This document shows positions 1-7,629 of a stretch of DNA of 7,972 nt, one piece after another; within the stretch, counting starts at the first letter, position 1; each line of letters opens with the position of its first letter. The DNA lies in the NCBI GenBank assembly GCA_021793745.1, contig JAJYSD010000034.1, positions 1 through 7,972 of the forward strand, read 5' to 3'. This DNA comes from Bacillota bacterium (lineage in GTDB: Bacteria; Bacillota; Bacilli; Thermoactinomycetales; DSM-44946). The notes under the pieces are model-generated. The model was given only the letters and a program-made list of their open reading frames with translations, had not been told where the DNA came from and did not search any database. The translations under genes were made by a program, and so were the position numbers.

Positions 1-1
1 G

Positions 2-1468
2 TACATGGACGTCCGTGGCCGGGGCGATTCCGACGGGGAATTCGTTCCCTATCGGAACGAGGGGCGCGACGGATACGACAGCATCGAGTGGGTGGCGGCC
101 CAGCCCTGGTGCAGCGGCTCCGTCGGCACCATGGGGGCGTCGTACTTGGCCCGGGTACAGTGGTTGGCCGCCCTGCACCAACCTCCCCACCTGAAGGCGA
201 TGATCAGCATCGTCTCCCCCTCGGACCCCTTTGTGGAATGGCCGACGGGCCTGCCCACCCCCCACCACCTGTGTTGGCTCTATATGACGAGCGGTCGGGT
301 GATGCAAAATGTGGATGTGATCGACTGGGAGCGGATTTACTGGCATCTTCCCCTGGAGACCATGGACGAGCTCACGGGGAAGCGTCTGCCCCATTGGCGG
401 GAGGAGATCCGTCATCCGTACCTGGACGATTGGTGGAAGGCGATCAGCTATCAGGACCGTTTTGGCGAACTGGACCTGCCGGTGCTTCACATCTCCGGCT
501 GGTACGACGACGAGCAGGTGGGCACCCCCCTCAACTTCATGGGAATGGTCCGCCATGCGGCGACGGAGCGGGCCCGGCGGAGTCAAAAGCTGATCATGGG
601 TCCCTGGCCGCACCGGATCAACCGCTCCACCCGTCTGGGGGAGATCGATTTCGGTCCGGAGTCCCTGATCGACCTCCTGGGATATCAGCTTCGGTGGTTT
701 GACTATTGGTTGAAGGGGGAGGAAAACGGGATCATGGATGAGCCCCCGGTGCGCATTTTCGTCATGGGGGAGAATAGGTGGCGGGAGGAGGAAAGCTGGC
801 CGCTCCCCGACACCCGCTGGACCCGGTATTATCTCCGCAGCGGCGGCCGGGCCAACAGCCGTTTCGGCGACGGACGGCTTTCCGTCGATCCCCCGGGCGA
901 GGACGAGGCTCCCTTCGATCGGTATCGGTACGATCCCGCAAACCCCGTCCCCTACATTACGGACATGACCTCCGCCCAGATCGGCGGCCCCGACGATTAC
1001 GCCGCCGTGGAGCGGAGGGACGACGTGCTGGTATACACCACGCCTCCTCTGGAGGAGGACCTGGAGGTGACCGGCCCGATCCGCATGGAGCTTTTTGCTT
1101 CCACCAGTGCCAAGGATACGGATTTCATGGCCAAACTGCTGGATGTGTGGCCGAACGGATTTGCCCAGCGGTTGACGGACGGCATGGTCCGCGGACGTTT
1201 TCGAAACGGGATGGCGCGGCCGGAGCTGCTCGAGCCGGGGCGCGTGTACCGGTTTGAGATCGACTTGTGGAACACCTCCCACGTGTTCAAAAAGGGTCAC
1301 CGGATTCGCGTGGAGATCGCATCCAGCGCCTTTCCCAAATATGACCGCAACCTGAACACCGGGGCCCCGCTGGGGAGGAGTACAGAGATGGAAGTGGCGG
1401 AACAGACGGTATACCACACGGGACCATATCCTTCTGCTATCGTGCTGCCGGTGATATCCCGCCGTTGA
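2..1468 (+). CDS. CocE/NonD family serine hydrolase (X-Pro dipeptidyl-peptidase S15 type), 5'-truncated by window edge
   Basis: The reading frame is open from the first bases, and the first visible residues (YMDVRGRGDSDGEF) match the interior of the family, so the ATG at 5 is an internal Met and not the start. Numbering from that Met, an alpha/beta-hydrolase core carries the nucleophile elbow GASYLA with Ser46, the acid Asp168 in GWYDD and the base His203 in GPWPH. These align with the Ser-Asp-His triad of cocaine esterase CocE. From about residue 235 to the end comes a beta-rich PepX_C-like jelly-roll domain (DEPPVRIFVMGENRWR, later KGHRIRVEIASSAFPKYDRN). In CocE the nucleophile is near residue 117, so about 70 N-terminal residues are probably missing. 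Family members hydrolyse esters or acyl/peptide amides, mostly in the cytoplasm; the substrate cannot be read from sequence. The gene ends 65 bp before the phosphodiesterase on the same strand, with no U-tract terminator between, so co-transcription is possible. Confidence 0.93.
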   Translation, partial: YMDVRGRGDSDGEFVPYRNEGRDGYDSIEWVAAQPWCSGSVGTMGASYLARVQWLAALHQPPHLKAMISIVSPSDPFVEWPTGLPTPHHLCWLYMTSGRVMQNVDVIDWERIYWHLPLETMDELTGKRLPHWREEIRHPYLDDWWKAISYQDRFGELDLPVLHISGWYDDEQVGTPLNFMGMVRHAATERARRSQKLIMGPWPHRINRSTRLGEIDFGPESLIDLLGYQLRWFDYWLKGEENGIMDEPPVRIFVMGENRWREEESWPLPDTRWTRYYLRSGGRANSRFGDGRLSVDPPGEDEAPFDRYRYDPANPVPYITDMTSAQIGGPDDYAAVERRDDVLVYTTPPLEEDLEVTGPIRMELFASTSAKDTDFMAKLLDVWPNGFAQRLTDGMVRGRFRNGMARPELLEPGRVYRFEIDLWNTSHVFKKGHRIRVEIASSAFPKYDRNLNTGAPLGRSTEMEVAEQTVYHTGPYPSAIVLPVISRR

Positions 1469-1533
1469 ACAGGCATTTTCGATCCGACTGGGCAGGATGC
1501 CCGTCCAAGATCCTTTCGGGAGGAGGAGAACCG

Positions 1534-2367
1534 ATGCTTCGGCCCATGGCGTGCCTGATGGTTTCCCTGCTCACCCTCTGCCTTCCGGCGATCTCTGCGG
1601 GGGGAGGATCCGAGGCGGAAGCCGAGGATTCGTTTTTGAACATCGCCCACCGGGGGGCTTCTGGCCATGCGCCGGAAAACACGATGGCGGCCTTTGACAA
1701 GGCGGTGGAGATGGAGGCGGACTTCTTCGAATTGGACGTGCAGATGAGCAAGGATGGTCATCTGGTGGTTATCCACGATACCACCGTGGACCGAACCACC
1801 GACGGTACGGGAGCGGTCAAAGATCTCACCCTGGCGGAATTGAAGCGGCTGGACGCCGGAAGCTGGTTCGGCCCGGAATTTGCCGGCGAACGGATCCCCA
1901 CGCTGGAGGAAGTGCTGGATCGATACCGGGGGAACATCGGAATCCTGATTGAAATCAAGGCACCCGAACGCTATCCCGGAATCGAGGAAAAAGTGGCGGA
2001 TGCCCTGAAGGAGCGGAATATGGACCAGCCGGAAAGCGGTGCGGTGATTGTCCAATCCTTTGGGCACGAAACGGTGGAAAACTTCCGCCGGATTCTGCCC
2101 ACGGTGCCTGTGGGAGTGCTTCTCAGCCCCGCCGACTACCCGGACGGGGTGACCGATGAGGAACTGGCCGCTTTCGCTGAATACGCCGAATATGTCAATC
2201 CCAACCAATCGTTGGTGGATGAGGATCTGGTCCGCCGGATCCACGCCTGGAACATGAAGATCACCCCGTACACCATCCGGACCGCGGAGGAGGCGGACCG
2301 GATGATTGCCGCCGGCGTGGACGGGATCATCACCGATTTCCCCGAGCTGGGCCAGCGGAAGCAGTGA
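1534..2367 (+). CDS. Secreted glycerophosphodiester phosphodiesterase (GDPD/GlpQ-like)
   Basis: The 277-residue protein starts at the ATG at 1534, which has GGGAGGAGG a few bases upstream. A longer frame from a TTG at 1465 overlaps the previous stop codon and has no good ribosome binding site. Residues 1-22 form a signal peptide (hydrophobic LMVSLLTLCLPAI, cleavage near Ser21-Ala22); the Cys in it does not fit a lipobox. The rest is a GDPD TIM barrel with all hallmark residues: HR at 39-40 in IAHRGASGHAPENT, Glu66 and Asp68 in FFELDVQ, His81 in VVIHD, Glu140 in LIEIK, and the C-terminal signature GVDGIITDFP. By analogy with characterised GDPDs, His39 and His81 act as acid/base, and Glu66, Asp68 and Glu140 bind a divalent cation. 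The enzyme splits glycerophosphodiesters into glycerol 3-phosphate and an alcohol outside the membrane. The product is the substrate of GlpD encoded downstream at 4094, a functional link although the two are not in one operon. The length is normal for bacterial GlpQ-like enzymes. Confidence 0.95.
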   Translation: MLRPMACLMVSLLTLCLPAISAGGGSEAEAEDSFLNIAHRGASGHAPENTMAAFDKAVEMEADFFELDVQMSKDGHLVVIHDTTVDRTTDGTGAVKDLTLAELKRLDAGSWFGPEFAGERIPTLEEVLDRYRGNIGILIEIKAPERYPGIEEKVADALKERNMDQPESGAVIVQSFGHETVENFRRILPTVPVGVLLSPADYPDGVTDEELAAFAEYAEYVNPNQSLVDEDLVRRIHAWNMKITPYTIRTAEEADRMIAAGVDGIITDFPELGQRKQ

Positions 2368-2378
2368 CGTGACGGCAT

Positions 2379-2420
2379 CCCCTCCCGTCGACCGGCGACC
2401 GCCGGCCGACGGGACCGGGG
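2379..2420 (+). terminator. Strong GC hairpin after the phosphodiesterase gene; possible terminator lacking a U-tract
   Basis: The arms CCCGTCG-A-CCGGCG (2384-2397) and CGCCGG-C-CGACGGG (2400-2413) pair over 13 bp with one A/C mismatch and a minimal loop. CCCC at 2379-2382 can extend the stem with the G-run at 2417-2420 across a small internal loop. It starts about 15 bases after the TGA of the phosphodiesterase gene, where a terminator would sit. No T-run follows (the next bases are GGAGGTGATG), so it is not a canonical intrinsic terminator. It may work as a Rho-dependent or U-less terminator, or simply stabilise the 3' end of the mRNA. Confidence 0.45.
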
Positions 2421-2449
2421 GGAGGTGATGAGGGCCACCGCCCCTACAG

Positions 2450-2465
2450 GGTGATTTGTATCACC
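2450..2465. promoter_or_regulatory. Perfect palindrome GGTGAT-N4-ATCACC, candidate Crp/Fnr-family operator
   Basis: GGTGATTTGTATCACC contains GTGA-N6-TCAC and matches the Bacillus Fnr/Crp-type consensus TGTGA-N6-TCACA at 8 of 10 defined positions. It lies 76 bases before the TTG start of the membrane protein gene. Two overlapping -10-like hexamers follow, TATCCT (2487-2492) and TATCAT (2492-2497), with no convincing -35. From the first, transcription would start near 2499, centring the palindrome near -41.5, the usual place for a class II Fnr/Crp activator; the second would put it near -46. A small RNA hairpin is an alternative reading. The palindrome is seen directly; the regulator is inference. 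Confidence 0.5.
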
Positions 2466-2541
2466 GTTTCGGACCGCGGGATCCGATATCCTATCATTCT
2501 GGAAGAAGCGTTATCCCACTCAAAAATGGAGGAGAATCGAT

Positions 2542-3798
2542 TTGTCCACGAAGAAAGCGATCCATCCCCTGTCGTCCCGCTTTCGGATTACCCGGGTGTA
2601 TATGCTGACCGGGCTCGGGTTTCTCGGTGCCAGCTGGTTCTTCATGATCCGATCGGCGGAGGCGCTCTCCCAAGGAAGGTGGCTCGATCCCTCTCTCCTG
2701 GCGGCGGTTCACTTGTTCGTGATCGGCTATGCGATGATCGTGGTGCAGGGGGCGATGCTGCAGATCGTGCCGGTCGCGTTCCAGGGCAGGCTGTATTCGA
2801 TCCGCCTCGGCTATGTCCAATACGCGCTGATCGTACTCGGCGCCGCCGCTTTTCCGCCGGGTTTCCTCGCCGATCGATGGACCATCGTCGCTTCAGGCGG
2901 GGTATTGGTTCTGTTGTCGACGGTTCTGCTTCTGTGGAACGTGGGGCAAACCTTCCGGACGCTGAAAAAGCGAAGCGAGGCGCTGTTGGTGATCACGGCC
3001 TTTCTTTTTTTCCTGATTACCGCGCTGCTGGGCGTGGCCATGTCCCTCCATCGGTTCCCCGCCGGGGAGCGAACCCTGCCTCTGCACATGGTTTCGGGCA
3101 TCACCGGTTGGTTTACCACCTTGATCCTCCTGCTCACCCCCCGCCTGATGGCGTTTTTCGTCTCTTCCCGGTATAAGGGGCTGCGCCGGATCGGGCCGGG
3201 GATCCGGGTGTTGGCCGGAATGGCGACGGTGCTCGCGGGAGAAGCCCTGAAGGCGGAAGGGATAACAGCCGCAGCGGGGGTATCCATGGCCGGGTGGATC
3301 CTCTACTGGATCGGTTATGCGGAGGTGCTGGTGGACTTGTACCGCCATTTTCGGGAACGGCGCCGGCAGGAAGTGGAATGGGTGCTGAAGTGGATCCTCG
3401 GGGGCGTATACGGAGGGTGGCCGGTGGTGGCTGCCTGGGCCTTCGTCTCGAACGGTTCCGACGCCGCCTGGATGGCTGCGATCCTCTTTCTGTCGTTGTT
3501 CGGCTTTCTGCAATGGAACATCGCCGCCTATATGGCCAAAATCATGCCTTTTTTGCGCTGGATGGGACGGTACGGCCATCGCGCGGTGAAATCCCCTTCC
3601 GGCCGGTTGCCCGCCCTGGATGAAATGATGCCCCGGGGCCTGACGGGAGCCTCTTTGACGGGATTTGCCGCAGGGGCCTTGCTTTTGGCCTGGGGAACGG
3701 CCTTGGGGCAAAGCGCCTTGACGTTTTCGGGAGCCCTGCTGGGAACCGCCGCCTGGGCGCTTTATGGATGGGCCATGGCGGTGATGTACCGCCGGTGA
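2542..3798 (+). CDS. Polytopic membrane protein, about 12 TM segments, resembling heme-copper oxidase subunit I/NnrS-like proteins
   Basis: The 418-residue protein uses a TTG start at 2542, chosen because GGAGGAG (2528-2534) lies 7 bases upstream and no better ATG exists. Hydrophobic stretches fall near residues 20-36, 51-79, 88-108, 114-133, 147-168, 181-207, 220-238, 243-265, 281-302, 308-336, 367-388 and 393-415, giving about 12 helices as in heme-copper oxidase subunit I. Helix 2 carries VHLFVIGYAMIVVQGAMLQIVPV with His57, recalling the H-x5-G...G...Q/H..P pattern of small oxidase-I-like and NnrS-like proteins. Helix 6 begins LHMVSGITGWFTTL with His182; His170 lies at the end of helix 5. 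Helix 10 (FLQWNIAAYMAKIMPFL) has no histidine, so the complete six-His heme/copper site of a catalytic oxidase is absent. Loops are short and Arg/Lys-rich (RERRRQEVEW, LKKRSE). The putative Fnr-type site upstream would suit a role in respiration or nitric-oxide handling, but the function is unassigned. I am sure of the gene and topology class, not of the family. Confidence 0.85.
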   Translation: MSTKKAIHPLSSRFRITRVYMLTGLGFLGASWFFMIRSAEALSQGRWLDPSLLAAVHLFVIGYAMIVVQGAMLQIVPVAFQGRLYSIRLGYVQYALIVLGAAAFPPGFLADRWTIVASGGVLVLLSTVLLLWNVGQTFRTLKKRSEALLVITAFLFFLITALLGVAMSLHRFPAGERTLPLHMVSGITGWFTTLILLLTPRLMAFFVSSRYKGLRRIGPGIRVLAGMATVLAGEALKAEGITAAAGVSMAGWILYWIGYAEVLVDLYRHFRERRRQEVEWVLKWILGGVYGGWPVVAAWAFVSNGSDAAWMAAILFLSLFGFLQWNIAAYMAKIMPFLRWMGRYGHRAVKSPSGRLPALDEMMPRGLTGASLTGFAAGALLLAWGTALGQSALTFSGALLGTAAWALYGWAMAVMYRR

Positions 3799-4025
3799 TA
3801 GGGAGCGATCGGAGGCGGCGGCCCCGCCCCCATCCGGCCAGGTCGGGGAAAAGCGGAACCTTGAAAAAGCGGCGGCGGAGGCGACCGTGTCCCGTCCAGT
3901 TGAAGGGGGAAATGGGATTCAGGGTTTAATGGGCGCAGAAAAGGGAACAGGATGAATGGAGTCTTTTCAAGCTCATCGGAAATGGGAGCATTCCAAAAGT
4001 TAATATTCGGAGGAGACGGGAGAAG
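3799..4025. other. Gene-free stretch upstream of glpD: 5' leader with uncertain promoter
   Basis: No coding frame with a ribosome binding site is apparent. A GC-rich inverted repeat GGCGG-N5-CCGCC follows the previous stop codon but has no T-run. The glpD promoter is not clear. Candidates are TAATAT (4001-4006) as a -10 without a recognisable -35, which would give a leader of about 80 bases, and TTGAAG (3900-3905) with TTTAAT (3925-3930) at a long 19-base spacing. A purine-rich GGAGGAGACGGG (4009-4020) precedes the terminator hairpin; no start codon lies at a usable distance. Confidence 0.5.
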
Positions 4026-4072
4026 ACCACAAGGCTTCGTGCAGTGCATGCACGGGGAATTGTGGTTTTTTT
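4026..4072 (+). terminator. Intrinsic terminator in the glpD leader, likely target of GlpP-type antitermination
   Basis: ACCACAA (4026-4032) pairs with TTGTGGT (4060-4066), and CGTGCA (4038-4043) pairs with TGCACG (4049-4054) around the loop GTGCA. C4035-T4036-T4037 can pair, partly by G-U wobble, with G4055-4057, so the arms form one long hairpin with a two-base mismatch. An uninterrupted run of seven Ts (4066-4072) follows at once. The hairpin ends seven bases before the glpD ribosome binding site, so it terminates in front of glpD and not behind an upstream gene: the previous stop codon is 227 bases away. In Bacillus subtilis the glpD leader has an equivalent terminator that GlpP overrides when glycerol 3-phosphate is present. 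The terminator is plain in the sequence; GlpP control is inferred by homology, and no glpP is in the window. Confidence 0.88.
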
Positions 4073-4093
4073 CGTGAGAAAGGAGTGTTTTCG

Positions 4094-5752
4094 ATGAAAC
4101 GGTCGTTTTCCGGCCTGCAGCGGAGGGATCATCTGGAAGAAATGGCGGCAGGGGAATTGGATCTGCTCGTCATCGGAGGAGGGATTACCGGAGCGGGGAT
4201 CGCCCTGGATGCCCAGGCCCGGGGGCTTCGCACCGGACTGGTGGAAATGCAGGATTTTGCGGCGGGAACCTCCAGCCGTTCGACCAAACTGGTACACGGA
4301 GGTCTCCGTTATTTAAAACAGCTGGATATCGGACTGGTGGCCGAGGTGGGGAAAGAACGGGCGATCGTCTACGAAAACGGCCCCCATGTGACGACTCCCG
4401 AATGGATGCTGCTGCCGATCGTCGAGGGGGGAACCTTCGGCCGGGCGGGCATCTCCATCGGTCTGTTCGTGTACGACCGCCTGGCCGGCGTCAAAAGGGC
4501 GGAGCGGAGGAGGATGCTTAGCGCCGAGGAAACCCTCCGGAGGGAGCCGCTTTTGCGCAGGGAGGGAATGAAGGGATCCGGTCTCTATGTGGAGTATCGG
4601 ACCGACGACGCCCGGTTGACCCTGGAAGTGCTGAAGAAGGCCGTGGAACGGGGGGCGTACGCCGCCAATTATGCCAAGGCGGGAAATCTGTTGTACCGGG
4701 AGGGGAGGGTGATCGGAGCGGAGGTGGTCGACATCTTGAGCGGCCGGTCCTACCGGATCCGCGCCAAGAAGGTGGTCAACGCGACGGGGCCGTGGGTCGA
4801 TTTTCTCCGCGAAAAGGACGGTTCCAAAGCCGGAAAGACCATCCAGTGGAGCAAGGGAATCCATATTGTGACGGACCGGAAGCACTTTCCGCTGCGCCAT
4901 GCCGTCTATTTCGACACGCCGGACGGTCGGATGGTGTTTGCCATTCCCCGGGATGGAAAAACGTACATCGGTACGACGGACACCGAATATCACGGACCCC
5001 TGGATCAGCCGCGGATGAGCCGGGAGGATCGGGATTATCTGCTGCGGGCGGTGAACGGGATGTTCCCCGCGGTGAACCTGTCGGCGGATCAGATCGAATC
5101 GGGCTGGGCGGGGATCCGCCCCCTCATCCGGGAAGAGGGCAAACCGACGACGGAAATTTCCCGGAAGGATGAAATATTCCGTTCCGGGACCGGGTTGATC
5201 ACCATCGCCGGCGGTAAGTTGACCGGTTACCGCAAAATGGCCCAGCGGGTGGTGGACCGGGTGTGTGCCGAGCTGTCCCGGGAGGAGGCGCGCTCCTTCG
5301 GACCCTGTGTGACGGAACGCATCCCCCTTTCCGGAGGGGATTTCGGCGGCTCCGATCGGTTCCCCGCTTTTGTGGAGGAAAAAGTGCAGGAAGGGATTCA
5401 GCTGGGGTTGACCGAATCGGAGGCGCGTCCACTGGTGCGGCGCTACGGGACCAATATCGACGAGGTGTTCGGACTGATCGCTTCCCGGGGAAAAGAGGCG
5501 GAGGATTACGGCATGCCCGCTTCCCTGTACGCGACCCTGCTCTACGCCGTGGAAGGGGAAATGGCCGCAACCCCCGCCGATTTTTGGGTGCGTCGGACCG
5601 GGGAGATGCATTTCAACATTCAACGGGTAAGGCGTTGGAAAGATCCGGTCCTGTCCTGCATGCGGGATCTGTTCGGCTGGGATGATCAGACCTGCTCCCG
5701 CCACCTGGCGGATCTGGATCGGTGCATCCGGGAGGCGACGGAGTTCGTATAA
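4094..5752 (+). CDS. glpD: Aerobic glycerol-3-phosphate dehydrogenase, FAD-dependent
   Basis: GlpD oxidises sn-glycerol 3-phosphate to dihydroxyacetone phosphate at the inner face of the membrane and passes electrons through FAD to the quinone pool. The 552-residue protein matches Bacillus GlpD in length (about 555). LLVIGGGITGAGIALDAQ (24-41) is the FAD-binding Rossmann loop, with GGGITGAG at 28-35. TSSRSTKLVHGGLRYL (59-74) is the classic G3P dehydrogenase signature. VVNATGPWVD (227-236), TYIGTTDTEY (290-299), GWAGIRPL (337-344) and IAGGKLTGYRKMA (371-383) are further conserved DAO-fold blocks, and about 400-545 is the C-terminal domain. The ATG at 4094 has AAAGGAG ending 8 bases upstream. 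A GTG at 4085, which would add three residues, overlaps that ribosome binding site and is unlikely. Regulation is probably by the leader terminator at 4026-4072. glpF and glpK are not adjacent. The gene faces the lactate permease gene with only 43 bp between the stop codons. Confidence 0.97.
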   Translation: MKRSFSGLQRRDHLEEMAAGELDLLVIGGGITGAGIALDAQARGLRTGLVEMQDFAAGTSSRSTKLVHGGLRYLKQLDIGLVAEVGKERAIVYENGPHVTTPEWMLLPIVEGGTFGRAGISIGLFVYDRLAGVKRAERRRMLSAEETLRREPLLRREGMKGSGLYVEYRTDDARLTLEVLKKAVERGAYAANYAKAGNLLYREGRVIGAEVVDILSGRSYRIRAKKVVNATGPWVDFLREKDGSKAGKTIQWSKGIHIVTDRKHFPLRHAVYFDTPDGRMVFAIPRDGKTYIGTTDTEYHGPLDQPRMSREDRDYLLRAVNGMFPAVNLSADQIESGWAGIRPLIREEGKPTTEISRKDEIFRSGTGLITIAGGKLTGYRKMAQRVVDRVCAELSREEARSFGPCVTERIPLSGGDFGGSDRFPAFVEEKVQEGIQLGLTESEARPLVRRYGTNIDEVFGLIASRGKEAEDYGMPASLYATLLYAVEGEMAATPADFWVRRTGEMHFNIQRVRRWKDPVLSCMRDLFGWDDQTCSRHLADLDRCIREATEFV

Positions 5753-5795
5753 AGATCCCATCGGCTTAAAGACAATGCGGGTTCCCGGGATCGCT

Positions 5796-7574
5796 TCAAC
5801 TTCCCTTGTTTGCGGAACGGGTTTCGGGCAGCCCGGGAGGGGTTCCTCCAAAGCGGACCAGGAGGTATATAAAGACGGCAAGGGTCAAGAGGATGATTCC
5901 AGTGCCGATGTGGAATGCGAAGCCGTTCAGGATCGTGTAACCCAGCGCCCCGCCGAAGAGGGCGTAGTAGGCGGTGGGCATGAGCGTCTTGCGGATGATC
6001 ATCCCTTCCTTGTTGATCAGCCCGACGGTGGCGGAGGCGGCCACCACGTTGTGGACGCAGATCATGTTGCCCGCAGCTCCGCCGATGGCCTGCAGGGCGA
6101 CGATCCAGGTGGGATCGGCGCCGATCCGCGTCCCCACTCCGAATTGGAACAGGGAGAACATCATATTGGAGACGGTGTTGCTTCCCGCGATGAAAGCGCC
6201 CAGGGCGCCGATGGACGGAGCAAAGATGGGCCAAACGGATCCCACCGCGTCAGCCACCCCTTTGGCCAGTTCAATGGGCATGCTGTCGTATCCGGCGGCT
6301 CCCTCCGTCGAACCGATGAACACCTGGACCATCGGGACGGCAAAGAGAAGGGCGACGGAGGCCAGTCCCGTGGTCCGGAAGGTGTCGCTCCAGGCCTTGC
6401 GGAAGGCGGTGCGGTTCATCCGGTGAATCAGCCCGGTGAGGAGAACCACGGCGATGAAGATGGTGCCGGGAAGGTAGAGGGGGGCGACGCTGACGTTTAT
6501 TCCCGACCCGAACAAGTTGTCCAGACCGATGGTCGCGCCGTTGAGCCACCCTTTGAGGGGGAGAGCATCCAACCGGGTGAGGATGAGGAATAGTCCCACC
6601 AACAGGTAAGGGGTCCAGGCTTTCCAGGCGGGCATTTTGATGGGGAGGTGCGCGGGATCGTTCAGGCGGAGGTTGCCCACCCATTCCGGATCCCATGTTT
6701 CCGGCTTGTCGAAATCCCAGATGCCGTCCTGGGGAAGAAACCAACCTCTCCGGGCTCCCCATACGACGATCGCCAGTCCGATCAGGCCGCCGAAGAGGGA
6801 CGGGAATTCAGGGCCGAGGGTGATGGCCGTCAAGTAGTAGGGGATGGTCATCGCCAAAGCGGCGAAAAAGGCAAACTTCCAGGCCCGGAGCCCCTCCCGG
6901 AAGGAGCGGTTTTTCCCGAAGAAGCGGGTCAAAATCGACACCATCAGCAGGGGGATGAAAAAACCTGTCAAAAGGTGAAGCAGTGCCACCTTCGTGCCGA
7001 TGGTGAAGATGACGGTTTCCCAATCGGAACCGACCACCTGCGTCACTTCGGCCAGCTTGCCTTCCCCGAGCCCGGAGCTGACCCCCACCAGGATCGGCGT
7101 CCCCAGGGCGCCGAAGGAGACCGGCGTGCTCTGAATGATCAGGGCGCACACCACCGCCGCCATCGCCGGAAACCCCAGGCCCACCAACAGCGGAGCGGCG
7201 ACGGCCGCAGGGGTGCCGAATCCGGCCGCTCCCTCGATGAAGGAGCCGAAGAGCCAGGCGATGATCACCGCCTGCACCCGGCGGTCCGGGGAGACGTTTG
7301 ACAACCCTTTTCGGATCGTGACCAGGGCACCGCTCTCGCTCAGCGTGTTTAAAAGCAGAATGGCTCCGAAAATGATATAGAGGAGGGTCAGCGCCGTAAT
7401 CAGACCGTCGACCGTTGCGGCCAGAACCTGATTGAAGGGGACCTCCCACACGCCCAGGGAGAGCCCCACCGTCACAACAAAGGCCAGAGGCATGGCCGAT
7501 TTGGCCGGCCACTTTAAAACCACCAGGAACAAAAAGACCGTCAATACGGGAACCAAGGCCAACAAGGAAAGCAT
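5796..7574 (-). CDS. lctP: L-lactate permease, LctP family
   Basis: The protein is a multi-spanning importer of L-lactate (and probably D-lactate or glycolate) by proton symport, in the LctP family (TC 2.A.14). Numbering from the ATG at 7574, family blocks are [19 protein letters not shown] (110-128), [20 protein letters not shown] (147-166), [20 protein letters not shown] (462-481) and [20 protein letters not shown] (498-517). A hydrophilic loop around 283-317 ([20 protein letters not shown]) is also typical. About 12-14 membrane helices fill the rest. The length of 592 residues is a little above the usual 540-565. Two in-frame ATGs exist, at 7580 and 7574. GGGGAG abuts the first with no spacing but lies 6 bases before the second, so 7574 is preferred; the difference is two residues. 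No lactate dehydrogenase or lutABC gene adjoins it. The upstream region holds palindromes that may bind a lactate- or redox-responsive regulator. Confidence 0.96.
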   Translation of the reverse strand: MLSLLALVPVLTVFLFLVVLKWPAKSAMPLAFVVTVGLSLGVWEVPFNQVLAATVDGLITALTLLYIIFGAILLLNTLSESGALVTIRKGLSNVSPDRRVQAVIIAWLFGSFIEGAAGFGTPAAVAAPLLVGLGFPAMAAVVCALIIQSTPVSFGALGTPILVGVSSGLGEGKLAEVTQVVGSDWETVIFTIGTKVALLHLLTGFFIPLLMVSILTRFFGKNRSFREGLRAWKFAFFAALAMTIPYYLTAITLGPEFPSLFGGLIGLAIVVWGARRGWFLPQDGIWDFDKPETWDPEWVGNLRLNDPAHLPIKMPAWKAWTPYLLVGLFLILTRLDALPLKGWLNGATIGLDNLFGSGINVSVAPLYLPGTIFIAVVLLTGLIHRMNRTAFRKAWSDTFRTTGLASVALLFAVPMVQVFIGSTEGAAGYDSMPIELAKGVADAVGSVWPIFAPSIGALGAFIAGSNTVSNMMFSLFQFGVGTRIGADPTWIVALQAIGGAAGNMICVHNVVAASATVGLINKEGMIIRKTLMPTAYYALFGGALGYTILNGFAFHIGTGIILLTLAVFIYLLVRFGGTPPGLPETRSANKGS

Positions 7575-7629
7575 GTCCATCTCCCCTTCCGCCGGATGGA
7601 TATTTGCGCCCCCGGGGCTGATCCGTTAT

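Noticed and set aside
1465..1533. N-terminal extension of the phosphodiesterase from the TTG at 1465
   Set aside because: It would overlap the previous stop codon, lacks a ribosome binding site and would bury the signal peptide behind a polar 23-residue lead.
1297..2244. Minus-strand open frame opposite the phosphodiesterase
   Set aside because: The translation has no recognisable motif, and the plus strand carries complete GDPD catalytic motifs.
2428..2454. Mini-ORF ATG-to-TGA of 8 codons after GGAGGTGAT
   Set aside because: The ATG overlaps the end of the Shine-Dalgarno-like sequence, so spacing is not usable; nothing supports translation.
4048..4077. Nine-codon leader peptide through the glpD terminator
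   Set aside because: The nearest ribosome binding site-like bases (4009-4015) are over 30 bases away, and there is no regulatory codon run.
4313..5881. Long minus-strand open frame of over 500 codons across glpD
   Set aside because: It is a shadow frame of GC-rich glpD, with low-complexity Pro/Arg/His-rich translation and no domain motifs; glpD on the plus strand matches its family end to end.
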